Source: Hondaea fermentalgiana
Lineage: Eukaryota; Sar; Bigyra; Thraustochytrida; Thraustochytriidae
Direction of reading: 5' to 3'
DNA: 64,000 nt
Assembly (NCBI GenBank): GCA_014084085.1
Contig: NPFB01000049.1
Span: 375,476-439,475, forward strand
The notes beneath the pieces were generated by a model that worked only from the letters and a program-made list of their open reading frames with translations, was not told where the DNA came from and ran no database searches. Within the stretch, counting starts at the first letter, position 1. Each line of letters opens with the position of its first letter. Positions 47,153 through 56,293 of this stretch are shown piece by piece. Both the position numbers and the translations under genes were made by a program.

Positions 47153-48568
47153 TCAGATAGCCTTGTGCGCGAGAGGGTCGACAGGAAAGTCCATGCCGAG
47201 ATGGTGGCGCACCTCCGTCATCATGAAAATGGTGCCGCAAACGATGGTGACCGAGGGCTGGCCCGAGGCAGCAGCCTTGTGATCCGCCAAAACGAGAGCC
47301 TCCTCGACGGAACCAGCGGCCGACACCATGGACGAGGCGTCAACCCCGACCTGGCTGAGCGCCGCGCCAATGTTGGCCTGAATGGTCTGGGAAGACTGCG
47401 CGCGAGACGTCGCAGCCTGCGTGCAGATGATGTCCGAAAAGTGACCCGTGGCCGCGGCAATGGCTTCGCCGCATCCCTCGAGATCCTTGTCCGAGGAAAG
47501 TGCAAGAACGAGCTGGATGCGCACGTTTTCGTGCGGGGCGGCGCCCACGGCGGCGTGGAGCTCGGGAATGCGTGAATCGAGCGAGGAAAAAAGCTTCTTG
47601 AGCGCAGGGGCGTTGTGACCGGCGTCCAGAACGTAGACGGAGCCCGGGCGATGCGGGATGATCTCGAAGCGGCAGGGAGGACGCTGGCGCAGAGCGCGAG
47701 CGACGGCGTCCGTCGAGGTGTCGCGGCCGAGGATCTCGAGCGCGGCGCGGGCCATGGCCACGTTCTCGACATCGTAGTCGCCGTCGAGTGGCTGGGGCGC
47801 AAGCACATGGAGCGGCGCCTGACGCGAGCTACAGATCTCCTCCACGGGACCGAGCGGCACGTTGGGCCCAACAAGCATGGGGCGGTGGGGCTTGGCGATG
47901 CTTGCCTTTTCAAAGGCAATCGCCTCGAGAGTGTCTCCGAGCACGCGCGTGTGCTCGAGGCCAATGTTGGTGACGACCGTCAACGCCGGGGCGTTGATAA
48001 TGTTGGTCGAGTCGAGGCGACCTCCAAGTCCGGTCTCAAGGACGACCATGTCAGTGCCGTTGGAGGCAAAGTAGTGCATGGCGAGCGCCGTGACGTACTC
48101 GAAAAAGGTGGCGTGGATGTTGGCCGCCTCCGCCCGCTCGATAATGAACGAGAGGTGTTTGACGACATCCTCTTCGGAGATGAGCTCGCCGTCAATGCGC
48201 ACGCGCTCGCGAAAGGACGAGACATGCGGCGAAACGAAGAGGCCGGTTCTCGATCCCGTGGCGCGCAGCGCCTCTGCCAGCTTCCAGCACACGGACCCCT
48301 TTCCGTTCGTCCCTGCGACGTGCACGACGTTGAGCGCGCCGGCGGGGTCACCGATGGCCGCGTTCAGGTCGCGGATGTTCTGCAGGCCCTGCTTGACGTG
48401 CATGCGCTCGTTCACCGTGTAGATCTCCTCCAGCACGCCCGCGTACGTGTCAATGCGGCGCGGGATGCCCTCCGACAGGAACGGGATCCCCGCCTGCGTC
48501 GACTGGCCCCTCCACGCGCCGCTCTCGCGCCCGCGCAGCAGCCCCGCCAGCGCCCGCGCGCGCCGCAT
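47153..48568 (-). CDS. Folylpolyglutamate / dihydrofolate synthase (FolC family)
   Basis: 471 codons. The N terminus (MRRARALAGLLRGR) is basic and could be a mitochondrial presequence. Mur-ligase/FolC signatures: LNVVHVAGTNGKGSV (ATP-binding loop), LFVSPHVSSFRERVRIDG (folate-binding/omega loop), EYVTALAMHYFA, VLETGLGGRLDSTN, TNIGLEHTRVLG, AFEKASIAKP and PPCRFEIIP. In place of the usual DGAHN near the C-domain junction it has LDAGHNAPALKKL, which keeps the aspartate and histidine. The enzyme ligates glutamate to dihydropteroate or to folates using ATP. The sequence alone does not tell whether it is mono- or bifunctional. Length is normal for the family. Confidence 0.92.
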   Translation of the reverse strand: MRRARALAGLLRGRESGAWRGQSTQAGIPFLSEGIPRRIDTYAGVLEEIYTVNERMHVKQGLQNIRDLNAAIGDPAGALNVVHVAGTNGKGSVCWKLAEALRATGSRTGLFVSPHVSSFRERVRIDGELISEEDVVKHLSFIIERAEAANIHATFFEYVTALAMHYFASNGTDMVVLETGLGGRLDSTNIINAPALTVVTNIGLEHTRVLGDTLEAIAFEKASIAKPHRPMLVGPNVPLGPVEEICSSRQAPLHVLAPQPLDGDYDVENVAMARAALEILGRDTSTDAVARALRQRPPCRFEIIPHRPGSVYVLDAGHNAPALKKLFSSLDSRIPELHAAVGAAPHENVRIQLVLALSSDKDLEGCGEAIAAATGHFSDIICTQAATSRAQSSQTIQANIGAALSQVGVDASSMVSAAGSVEEALVLADHKAAASGQPSVTIVCGTIFMMTEVRHHLGMDFPVDPLAHKAI

Positions 48569-49493
48569 CCTGCCTCTCCTCGGCCCGCGCCCGCGCTGCT
48601 CCTGCGCCGCGCCGCGGTGTCCTCCTGCGCGGCCTCCGCTTTGCCGTTCTGCTGCGCCTCCTGCGCCTCTCCCCGCGCTTCTTCTCGTCCTGGCGCCGCG
48701 CTCGACGTCGTCGTCCTCGCCCTCCTCGGCGCCGCTCTCGACGCCTTGGCCGCCCTTCTTTCCGCGCTTCCGCCGCGCTTTGCCCCACTTGCGCGCGCGC
48801 TTTGTTTCACTTGCGCGCGCCTTTCCGCACTTGCCGCCGCCCGCCGGGGACTGGGCTAGCCTTTTTTTTTTCTTTTTTTTCTTTCTTTTTTTCCTGTGGT
48901 CGCTGGACGTGCCCGTCGCGTCTTATTCGATGGTTCGCTCGCAACCACCCGCACCGCCAGCGACTGCGAGCAGCAGCGGGTCTCCGCCTCGCGTCTGCGC
49001 TGCGACTTCACAGCAGCAGCTCGGCCACTGCGATGCTCGTGTTGTTTGCGGGTTTTTAGCTGGACTTCTTCACATGCCAGCGAGAAGCTCGTCTTTCCCC
49101 GTGCGCGTGCCCGCCTACTTTCTTTCTGGCCTAGCTTGCTTGCTGTTTTTCTTCCCGTCTCTTCTCTTCGCGCCGACCGCCAGCTTCCCGCGCCTCGTCG
49201 CACGGGCGAGAACCGACTTCACTGCGCCGCTGTGGTCGCCGCCGAGGCCGCCCGTGTCGCGCGGGGACTATGGGAGAGGGCGCTCTTCAGCGTTCCGCCC
49301 CGTGCTCCGGGGCGGGGAAGCAGGGCCGTTCCGCCCCGTGCGATGACCGGGGGAAATGGGGGCGTTCCCGCCAACGGATACGCGAAGGGTGTGCGCAAAC
49401 GGGAACGGGGCGGGCAGGCGAGGAGGTGTGTGCTTGAGGAGAGGGGAGAGAGAAAAGTTGAGAGCGCCTGCAAGCGGCTTCGCTGGCCTCGCG

Positions 49494-49524
49494 TGCTGCG
49501 CTGCGCTGCGCTGCGCTGCGCTGC
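49494..49524. repeat. GCTGC pentamer tract
   Basis: Six tandem GCTGC units. Confidence 0.85.
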
Positions 49525-49577
49525 TCGGCGGTGCTTGGGGACGTGTATTTCGTTGCCTTGGTTCAGATACTCTTTGG

Positions 49578-49610
49578 CGTACGTACGTGCGTGCGTGCGC
49601 GCGTGCGTGC
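49578..49610. repeat. CGTG tetranucleotide tract
   Basis: Alternating CGTACGTGCGTGCG-type repeats upstream of CCDC113. Confidence 0.8.
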
Positions 49611-49725
49611 ACTTGTTTGTTTCGCGCGCACATCGCTTCGCTCTGCGCTGCGAAGCGTAAGCGTTGTTTGCGTGCGGCGATCGCTCCGCGGGCAAAGGGA
49701 AAACAAAAAAAAGTAAAAGGACACA

Positions 49726-50763
49726 ATGCACGGGCGCAGCGGCGCGGCCACATCGACGGCCGAGCGCGAGCTGGAGGAGATCCTGCGCGAGAACAAAAAG
49801 CTTCAGCAGGAAAATGAACTCTTGGAGGCGCACAAGTCCAGACTTGAGGCCGAAATGCCGCAGAACGCAGCAGACTCCTCCGCGGGTAAGCGACGCCGCG
49901 CACGAGGACGCAACGCGCTGACGCTCGACGAAAAGCTCGGCATCGCCAATGCAGAGTTCGAAGTGGTGCAGAAGCGCATCGAAGACACCAAGCTCAACTC
50001 GGAGAAACTCATCGACTCGCTTCGCGCAGTGCTCGAGGAAACGGACCTGCGCATCGGAGACCTCAAGAAGGAGGCGTACGAGTTCAAGCGCGATATCGTT
50101 GTAGGTGCCGAGAACTTTCGTACGGGCAAGACCGTGGCCGAAAAAGTTGTCAAGTACATGGAGGAAAAACTCAAGCAAAAGGATGCTGTGATCGAAAAGC
50201 TCCGGCTCAAAAATGTCACCCTCAAAGGTCTCATCCAAAAGGTTGAAACGCAGCTCAAGCAAAAGGAAGAAATGGGCGACGTGCTCCACTACATCGACTT
50301 TCACCAGCTTCAGATTGAGAACAAACAATACATTGCCAAAATCGAGGAGCGTAACCAGGATCTCCTCAAGCTTAAACGGACCACTGGCAACACGGTGCAA
50401 GTGCTCAACAACCTGAAAAAGAAGCTCAACACCATTCTTACAGAGACAGAATGGCTACGAAAGGAAATCCAGGGACGCAAGGACCTTCTTGAGAAGATTC
50501 GCGTGGATATCAACAAGGTTGGCGTCGAAATCGTCAAGGAGGAGCGCCTGAACCGTAAATTGTCCGAGTCCGACGAGAGCGGCGCGGACATGCCGCATGT
50601 GCGAGATTACATTGGCCAAAAGGCCGAAATGTACGAGCTCCGCGCTATGCTTAAAGACTGGACCCGCAAGGTCGAAATTGCTGCCATTTCCGCAGGAGGC
50701 AGGTCTCGCATCAAGTCTGGCCCAAGCCCTACGCACGCCGATCAGCATCTTTCAGCGCACTAG
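49726..50763 (+). CDS. CCDC113: CCDC113/CFAP263 ciliary coiled-coil protein
   Basis: 345 codons, single exon. A short coiled coil (AERELEEILRENKKLQQENEL) is followed by a basic linker, then the DUF4201 domain that defines CCDC113/CCDC96. The match to CCDC113 is clear: TVAEKVVKYMEEKLKQKDAV, IEKLRLKNVTLKG, QLKQKEEMGDVLHYIDFHQL, QIENKQYIAKIEERNQDLL, KRTTGNTVQVLNNLKKKL and, near the end, WTRKVEIA. In ciliates and mammals CCDC113 with CCDC96 forms an axonemal complex near the base of radial spoke 3 and the nexin-dynein regulatory complex, affecting ciliary beating; it also occurs at centriolar satellites. Its presence implies that the organism makes motile flagella. Confidence 0.92.
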   Translation: MHGRSGAATSTAERELEEILRENKKLQQENELLEAHKSRLEAEMPQNAADSSAGKRRRARGRNALTLDEKLGIANAEFEVVQKRIEDTKLNSEKLIDSLRAVLEETDLRIGDLKKEAYEFKRDIVVGAENFRTGKTVAEKVVKYMEEKLKQKDAVIEKLRLKNVTLKGLIQKVETQLKQKEEMGDVLHYIDFHQLQIENKQYIAKIEERNQDLLKLKRTTGNTVQVLNNLKKKLNTILTETEWLRKEIQGRKDLLEKIRVDINKVGVEIVKEERLNRKLSESDESGADMPHVRDYIGQKAEMYELRAMLKDWTRKVEIAAISAGGRSRIKSGPSPTHADQHLSAH

Positions 50764-51085
50764 CAATCTTTTTTTCTGTACGTTATCTCGGCATTTTGTA
50801 GACTCAGACTCAGAATAAGCTACGGGTCGCACTATTCTTTGCATCTCGTTTCTTTCTTTTTTTTTTCTTGGCCCTCTCCATTTCGTTTTTGTTTTCGCAT
50901 TGAGGCTGCGTTACATGATTGTACTTTTCACACACATATATATACAGCTTGTGATTTCTCCAAACTAGAAGAACAAGCAGAGAATCTCAACCGGTATGAA
51001 GGACTTGACACTCTTCCATTTCTCACAGAACAAGGCGCACATTGATTGTCGACCTTCAAAAATCCTGCCATAAAAATGTCATTAG
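50764..51085. other. Intergenic, 322 bp, convergent 3' ends
   Basis: T-rich sequence after CCDC113, with a short ATATATATA run near 50936-50944. No feature beyond the two 3' UTRs. Confidence 0.55.
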
Positions 51086-51688
51086 TTATACAACCTTGTT
51101 GAGCTGCAGACGAGGCACCGGATGCACACCAGACTGACGGCGGGACGTCACAAAGTGGTCAGCCGCGATGCGCCACTCCGCGTCCTCTCCCGAGGCCAAC
51201 GTGTGACTCAACGTTGGGGCTCCGTTGACAGAAGTATTCCAGTCTGCTCCGAAGAGCTCGTTTCCACGCGTGTCAATAAGCCTCCGCAGGGCGTCATGAT
51301 CAGCACCTCCGACAGCAAGGTCTCTTCGTGTTCGCTGAAGGCCAATTTCGAGCTCCTTGACATCGCGCTCGAGCTTTGCCATTTGCGCGAGATCCTTTCC
51401 ATGCACCTTTTCGAGCTTTTGGATTCTGCGCACCGTCGCGGCTTCCAAATAGTTGATAACGTTGAACTTGTGCTCAATGTCGCTGTCCTCCACTTGCTCA
51501 ATCATCACAGGGTCGTACCCGTGGTCATTGTACTTGGCAGCGCCGCGTCGCCTTCGCTTATTGCTGAGCCATGGTTTGTTTGCTTGCGTCCGCCGCTTTC
51601 CTCCGTAGACAATCACTGCAAAGACGACAGCAACAATGACAATGGCCCAGACGATACCCGCGTCCAGGCTGCTTAGACCGCGGGCCAT
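51086..51688 (-). CDS. Small single-pass membrane protein, unknown
   Basis: 200 codons from the ATG at 51688; a GTG eight codons upstream is not preferred. The N terminus is short and followed by one helix (IVWAIVIVAVVFAVIVYGG, about 11-29), then a basic patch KRR...NKRRRRG, so the rest is probably cytosolic. Residues 55-130 are helical and partly coiled coil (NYLEAATVRRIQKLEKVHGKDLAQMAKLERDVKELEIGL). A conserved-looking tail (DTRGNELFGADWNTS, AEWRIAADHFVTSRRQS, VPRLQLNKVV) follows. It is divergent from ARL6/BBS3 across 370 bp and convergent with CCDC113, so it lies between two ciliary genes. No family recognised. Confidence 0.72.
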   Translation of the reverse strand: MARGLSSLDAGIVWAIVIVAVVFAVIVYGGKRRTQANKPWLSNKRRRRGAAKYNDHGYDPVMIEQVEDSDIEHKFNVINYLEAATVRRIQKLEKVHGKDLAQMAKLERDVKELEIGLQRTRRDLAVGGADHDALRRLIDTRGNELFGADWNTSVNGAPTLSHTLASGEDAEWRIAADHFVTSRRQSGVHPVPRLQLNKVV

Positions 51689-52058
51689 GGCGTCTGCGCG
51701 CCACGTGCTCACGGCATGTACATCTGGCTTTGGTCATGGTGTTAGTAAAACCTATAAAAGCGAGAGAAAGAGGCAGGGGGGTAAAGTGCACACGTAAATT
51801 CGAATTATAAAAAGGTATAATATGAAAAATAAGGTGCGTTTTAGTTAAAAACACCTAAAGTACCCCCATACTCACAACGGATTGTTGACCTCGCAAATCA
51901 TCACGAATGCAAGCAAACAAATTGCTCCCTGACGAGAGCGACCGCGCACAAGACCGCAGACGCGGTGCCGGATCGCTCACCATCAGATTAACGTGCGGCA
52001 TAGGCTTGAAACCTACGCTCGTGGCCTGCCTCGCAGTAGGGCAAGAGGTTGAAAGAGA
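51689..52058. other. Bidirectional promoter region, 370 bp
   Basis: Between the start codons of the small membrane protein (minus) and ARL6 (plus). An AT-rich core around 51740-51880 holds CTATAAAAG near 51750 and AATTATAAAAAG near 51803. These may be TATA elements, though their distance to the ARL6 start (about 250-300 bp) is long. Confidence 0.4.
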
Positions 52059-52685
52059 ATGTCTCGCATTTTTCGACGACTCTCCTCGTCGCTACGCTCG
52101 CTCTCGATGCGCTTGGGCAAGAGCGAGGCGTGCAATGTGGTCGTCGTCGGTCTCGACAACTCGGGCAAGAGCACAATGATCAATCATCTGCAGCAGGCAA
52201 AAGCAGAGGACGATGAGCCCTACATTCCCGAAGAAGTTGCGCCCACGGTCGGCTTTCGCGTGGAAACCTTTCGACGGAAAAATGTCAGCTTTACAGCGTA
52301 CGATATGTCTGGTCAAGGCAGGTACAGAAACCTGTGGGCGCAGCATTATACGGAAATCCATGCGATTGTCTTTGTCATTGATGCCACGGACCGCATGCGA
52401 CTCTGTGTTGCTCGCGACGAGCTCGAAATGGTCCTCGACGACCCGTCGGTGAGGTCACGACCCGTGCCGATTCTGTTTCTATGCAATAAAAAGGACTGCG
52501 CAGACGCCATGGGTCCTGCTGAATGTGTAGCCAAGATGGAGCTCGAGAAGATCCGCGAGCGTCCTTGGTCGATCATAAGCACCAACGCCCGCAACGGAGA
52601 TGGAATTGAGGAAGCCATCGAATGGCTCGCTGACAGCATCTCATTTGATAGCAGCAGTGCGTCGATCGAGTCCAAGCACAAGTAA
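52059..52685 (+). CDS. ARL6: ARL6/BBS3 small GTPase
   Basis: 208 codons, single exon. An amphipathic N-terminal helix (IFRRLSSSLRSLSMRLG) is followed by the P-loop GLDNSGKSTMI, switch I APTVGFRVETF, and switch II DMSGQGRYRNLW. The last is diagnostic of ARL6, since other ARF proteins have WDVGGQ. FVIDATDRMRL, LFLCNKKD (guanine specificity) and STNARNGDGIEEAIEWL follow. ARL6/BBS3 in its GTP form recruits the BBSome to membranes and controls export of signalling proteins from cilia. The second residue is Ser, so there is no myristoylation glycine, unlike human ARL6 (MG...). The C-terminal tail is slightly extended. Confidence 0.95.
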   Translation: MSRIFRRLSSSLRSLSMRLGKSEACNVVVVGLDNSGKSTMINHLQQAKAEDDEPYIPEEVAPTVGFRVETFRRKNVSFTAYDMSGQGRYRNLWAQHYTEIHAIVFVIDATDRMRLCVARDELEMVLDDPSVRSRPVPILFLCNKKDCADAMGPAECVAKMELEKIRERPWSIISTNARNGDGIEEAIEWLADSISFDSSSASIESKHK

Positions 52686-52729
52686 ATATAATGTATATCT
52701 GAACACGTGTTGCTGGTCTTGGGGAGAGC

Positions 52730-55389
52730 CTAGGTTGGACACTTGATCGTGGGCGCGAAGAGTTCTTTGAAGTGCAAGAGCAACGTCAGCGATAGCGCAG
52801 CAGAGTCGAGAATGCAAATGTGCGCAGCGCGACCGATAAACTTGTCCATTCGGTTGGTGCGAAGACTGTCAAACTGAAAGGCAATGTCCACACGCGTGAC
52901 CTTGGCGGGATCAACCTCGGCGAGAAGATTGTCGCACATTTCATGCGCGAGAGAGACGTCCGCCTTGGTTGTGTAAGGACCAGGTTCGAGATACTCGACA
53001 CGCGCGCTGTGGTAGGGTACATATTGGTCCTGGTGCGAAGAGATAAGCACGACGTGGCTAAAGTTGCGCAGACCCGTCTCGCTCTCCGATAGTTTGTAAA
53101 CGTAAGTATCTTTTACGGAGCCACCACGCGCGAAATCGGTCAGTGCTAGCTGCCCAAGAGCCGATGCCTTGCGCCAGTGTCGCATGGCCCAGAGGCCATA
53201 CTTTACCAGAGTCGATTTCATGGCACGCGCACCCAAATGCGGCGACGACATGGAAAGCAAGCTGTGTAGATTTGGCAAGTATGCTTGCATTTCCTTGCGT
53301 GTCAAAGCACTGCGCAGAATGACGGACCCGATCGAATGGCACACGAACGAGAGCCGACCCAGTTTGAAGGTCTCGCCGGCAAATGTACGCACAAGAAAGG
53401 CCTTGACCTCATTCGCGAGTCGCGTCCCGAGAACCTCAATGTCTGAGTCCGTGTCCTCTTCGTTGGCTTTGCTCAGCAACGTGATTGTGTCCGGTTCCAC
53501 AATGAGCAGGTAATTGCGAAACGCACGCAAGTCCCACGAGCTGCCCAGATATCCGTGAACAAAGACAACCACGTCACGAATGTCTTCAGGCACGCCCAAA
53601 TCCTCACCCTCCACGTTTTCCTTTACCTCGACCAAGGGGGCGGGAGGCGGGCTTGCTGCGCGCGCAAGACCGACATCCTGCGTAAGGGCATCAGGCATAC
53701 TTGCAGTTCGCGATGGCTCGTCAGTGTCAAGCTTGGCCGCGGAAAAGGATGATGATGATGACAACGGACGCGTTTCGTAGCGCTGCTCAAAGAGAATGGG
53801 ATGCGAGGCATCGTCCTCGAACATTTCAAAATCCTCGACCTTTTCACGATGGAATTGACGAATCTGAACTTGGCATTGACGAATTTTCGCCGCAACCTCT
53901 TCGCGCTTCCGGCATGTTTCCGCACTTGTCGATGACTTGAACTCTGCTACAGGAACTCTTTCGCGAAGGACAATCTCTCCTACTTTGTCCGTGGCCTTTT
54001 CAAGCCACGCACTCTTGAGATCACGGCGCACCTTGCCGGTGAACGACTGCAAGTTCTGCAGAAATCCGTGCCAGGCCAGGAGTAAGGTCGATGACCATGT
54101 CTCCAGCTCGGTCGAAAATGCCGTCGCGAACTCTTCAACATTGCGTGCGCCATCAGATCCGCCCGCAAGACGAGGAGCAACCTCAACGGGGGCAAGGGGC
54201 TCCACAGGGATTCCACCGGAAGAGAAGGATTGGGCGTCGGCCAGTTCAATTTTACGTATCAAGAGGTCAACACAGGCAGCAAGAGATGCGTGCGAGCTAC
54301 GGAGAAGAAAAATGCAGTTGCGACGGGTCATCTCGAGGTCTTGAGCAAAGTCCTCATCAATGGTGTCGTCGAGATCCCGATCTTCGCGACCAGAAAGGAG
54401 ATACTGCGCGAGGCGCAGGCCCGAGGCATCCGGTTCGTACTTGAGGTTCGTTACGCATGCATGCACTGTCGTCTCGAGAAGCGCAAAGCCGGTTTTAAGA
54501 AAGTCGTCAAAGATTATAGGCACGTATTCGTGCAAGCCTTCGCCAACGCGATTAAGCTGTACGGTGCGAGCAGCAAGAATCTCAAACTCGGGTGGCTCCG
54601 TCTCTCTTGCAACAGGAATGGGTGCGCGTTCGAGGCAAATGCAGAGTCGTAAAGCAATGTCACGTTCCTTGAGCGCATCAACCTCAATGCGAAAGTGAAC
54701 ACCGTCATTGAGTTGACGCTTTTCATCCACGTAGCGCACAATAAAACCCTTGCTGTAGTACACGTCATTAAGGCCTGAGATGCTGGCGGACGACTGGTGT
54801 CGCATGCTGTCCACGACTTTGCGTCCCTCGACATGTGATAGTTCCATGTCAGACTCGAAACAGGCATATGGGGTGGCACGATCGCCAACAGGGGCGTCAG
54901 CGTGGGCGCCAAGTCCCTGTCGTGGATCTTTGGCGTTTTTGTTTCGCTTGCCCTGCACGACGGCAGCATCATGGTCGCTATCCTGGGCTGCCAAGCGAAG
55001 CTCGTCTGCGCCCTTGGCCACGGAGAGGGAAAGGCGGTACAGACTGTGTGTGAATGAGGTGCGACGATCCAGTATTGAGGAGAAGGAATGGTCAGTCAGT
55101 TAGTTTATCGGTCGCACACAGTCCCTGGAGATTTTGCGCCTTTCGCGTTACCAGTGTACGCAGTTGTTGAAATCAAGTGCGTGTGCCTGCCTGCCTGCCT
55201 GCTTGCTTGCATACTGTCTTGCTTGCGATTCCTCCTTTTCTTCTTTCAATCTTCTACCTCTTTCTACGAACCCTTTGGCCCTGCGGTCGTCGCGACACAG
55301 CGCCACACGTACCCTTGCTGGTTCAGGTCCACGTTGTTGAAGGTCATGAGGCAAACGCCGACCTCGACGGCCGCCTGCAGGCTCGCCAT
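52730..55389 (-). CDS. FAM135 homologue with lipase-like domain, two exons
   Basis: Join of exon 1 (55389 down to 55313) and exon 2 (55043 down to 52730), 796 codons. The intron (55312-55044, 269 bp) has donor GTACGT and acceptor CACACAG and splits a Gly codon. Exon 1 reads MASLQAAVEVGVCLMTFNNV then DLNQQG, and exon 2 continues LYRLSLSV. The joined sequence matches the FAM135 start (VE-V-L-F-NVDL-QRG-YQ-R-S). The DUF3657 region continues to about 220 (FIVRYVDEKRQLNDGVHFRIEV). The C-terminal third is a DUF676 alpha/beta hydrolase: VVFVHGYLGSSWDLRAFRN, SFVCHSIGSVILRSAL with the nucleophile Ser, LSMSSPHLG, and SSHQDQYVPYHSARVEY carrying the likely Asp and His. The function of FAM135 proteins is poorly known; lipid hydrolysis is inferred. 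Confidence 0.9.
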
Positions 55390-55855
55390 GGCGGCAAGGG
55401 CAGTGCTCCGCCACACCAGCACGCAGAGCTCGCCGCCTCGCGTGACGCGCGCCGCCTGCAGCCGCCCGTCGCTCCGCGTGCCGAAGCCCGACCAGGGGTG
55501 GGTGTATGTGTACGCGCAGTCCGCGCCGCTGGAGCTGGCTCCGCTCGGCTTCGGCGATTGGGCCTCTTTTCGCGACCCGTTGGGCCTCTTTTCTTTGACG
55601 CCGACCGTGACCGAGGTCGAGACCAAGAACAAGAACAATAAAGCCCCGGCTGATCTGCACGCACGCGCAGTGCGGTTCCAAAGAGCATATTTCTGATTGC
55701 TCGAAGGAGAGGGAGGTGTAGTCACCGCCGTGCAGGCAGGCAGGCAGGTTGCGCAGGGCCTTGGGCAGGGCGATAGCGAGCACTTCGTGAAGTGGCTGGC
55801 TGGCTGGCTGGCGGGCTGACGGGCTGGCTGCTTGCTTCGTTTGTGTAGAGCATCG
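55390..55855. other. Intergenic, 466 bp, divergent promoters
   Basis: Between FAM135 exon 1 and the small acidic gene. It includes GGCA units (55735-55750) and GGCT units (55796-55828), the latter ending some 28 bp before the ATG at 55856. Confidence 0.5.
55796..55828. repeat. GGCT tetranucleotide tract
   Basis: Imperfect GGCT/GGCG units immediately upstream of the small acidic gene. Confidence 0.85.
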
Positions 55856-56293
55856 ATGATGAACCAGGACCAGAGTCAGAGCACAGGATCACCGGTGATG
55901 CAGAATGAGGAGGATCAAGAGGTCGAGGTCGCAGCGCTTGCGCTCAAGCGGCTGCTGAGCCGCGTCAAAAGTGCAAAAGTCATGCTTCAGGAGGAAGATG
56001 AGCGCGTTGAAGCTGATCGCCGAAGAGAAGAAAAGACGCAAGAGGAGACGACCTACGAAGAGGCTGGACTTTCTGATCCGAGCGAGTATTATGGAGATGT
56101 CAACATTGACGATGACAAGGAAGCCAAGCATGAACAGGCCACCGAAGAGCTGCTTCGCGTGCCCATGACTCCGCGTCCACCGCCAGAGCTTGTGGGTCTG
56201 TTGGCCAACTGCAGGCTTGGGTCTTCCGTGAACCCTGATGCATTTGGGTTCTCTAACGAGACCAAGACTCAGGACAGCTCCCCGAAGCAGTAA
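55856..56293 (+). CDS. Small acidic protein, unknown
   Basis: 145 codons from the ATG at 55856 (MNQDQSQSTGS follows a second Met). About a quarter of the residues are Asp or Glu. A helical segment (EVEVAALALKRLLSRVKSAKVMLQEEDERVEADRRREEK) is followed by AGLSDPSEYYGDVNIDDD, then a helix ending LLRVPMTPRPPPELVGLLAN. No signal peptide, helix in membrane or known domain. Codon usage and the ordered look of PMTPRPPPELVGLL favour a real gene, but homology would be needed to be sure. Confidence 0.55.
   Translation: MMNQDQSQSTGSPVMQNEEDQEVEVAALALKRLLSRVKSAKVMLQEEDERVEADRRREEKTQEETTYEEAGLSDPSEYYGDVNIDDDKEAKHEQATEELLRVPMTPRPPPELVGLLANCRLGSSVNPDAFGFSNETKTQDSSPKQ

Larger units (their letters stand above)
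48569..49725. other. Interval of 1.16 kb between divergent FolC and CCDC113 genes
   Basis: Very GC-rich, with a T-rich run (48861-48895), a GCTGC pentamer tract (49494-49524) and a CGTGCGTG tract (49578-49610). Open frames on both strands translate to proline/arginine/serine low-complexity. No supported gene. Confidence 0.5.

Noticed and set aside
48447..49346. Plus-strand open frame of 299 codons opposite the FolC gene start
   Set aside because: Proline/serine/phenylalanine low-complexity, antisense to the FolC 5' end, includes the poly-T run as poly-Phe.
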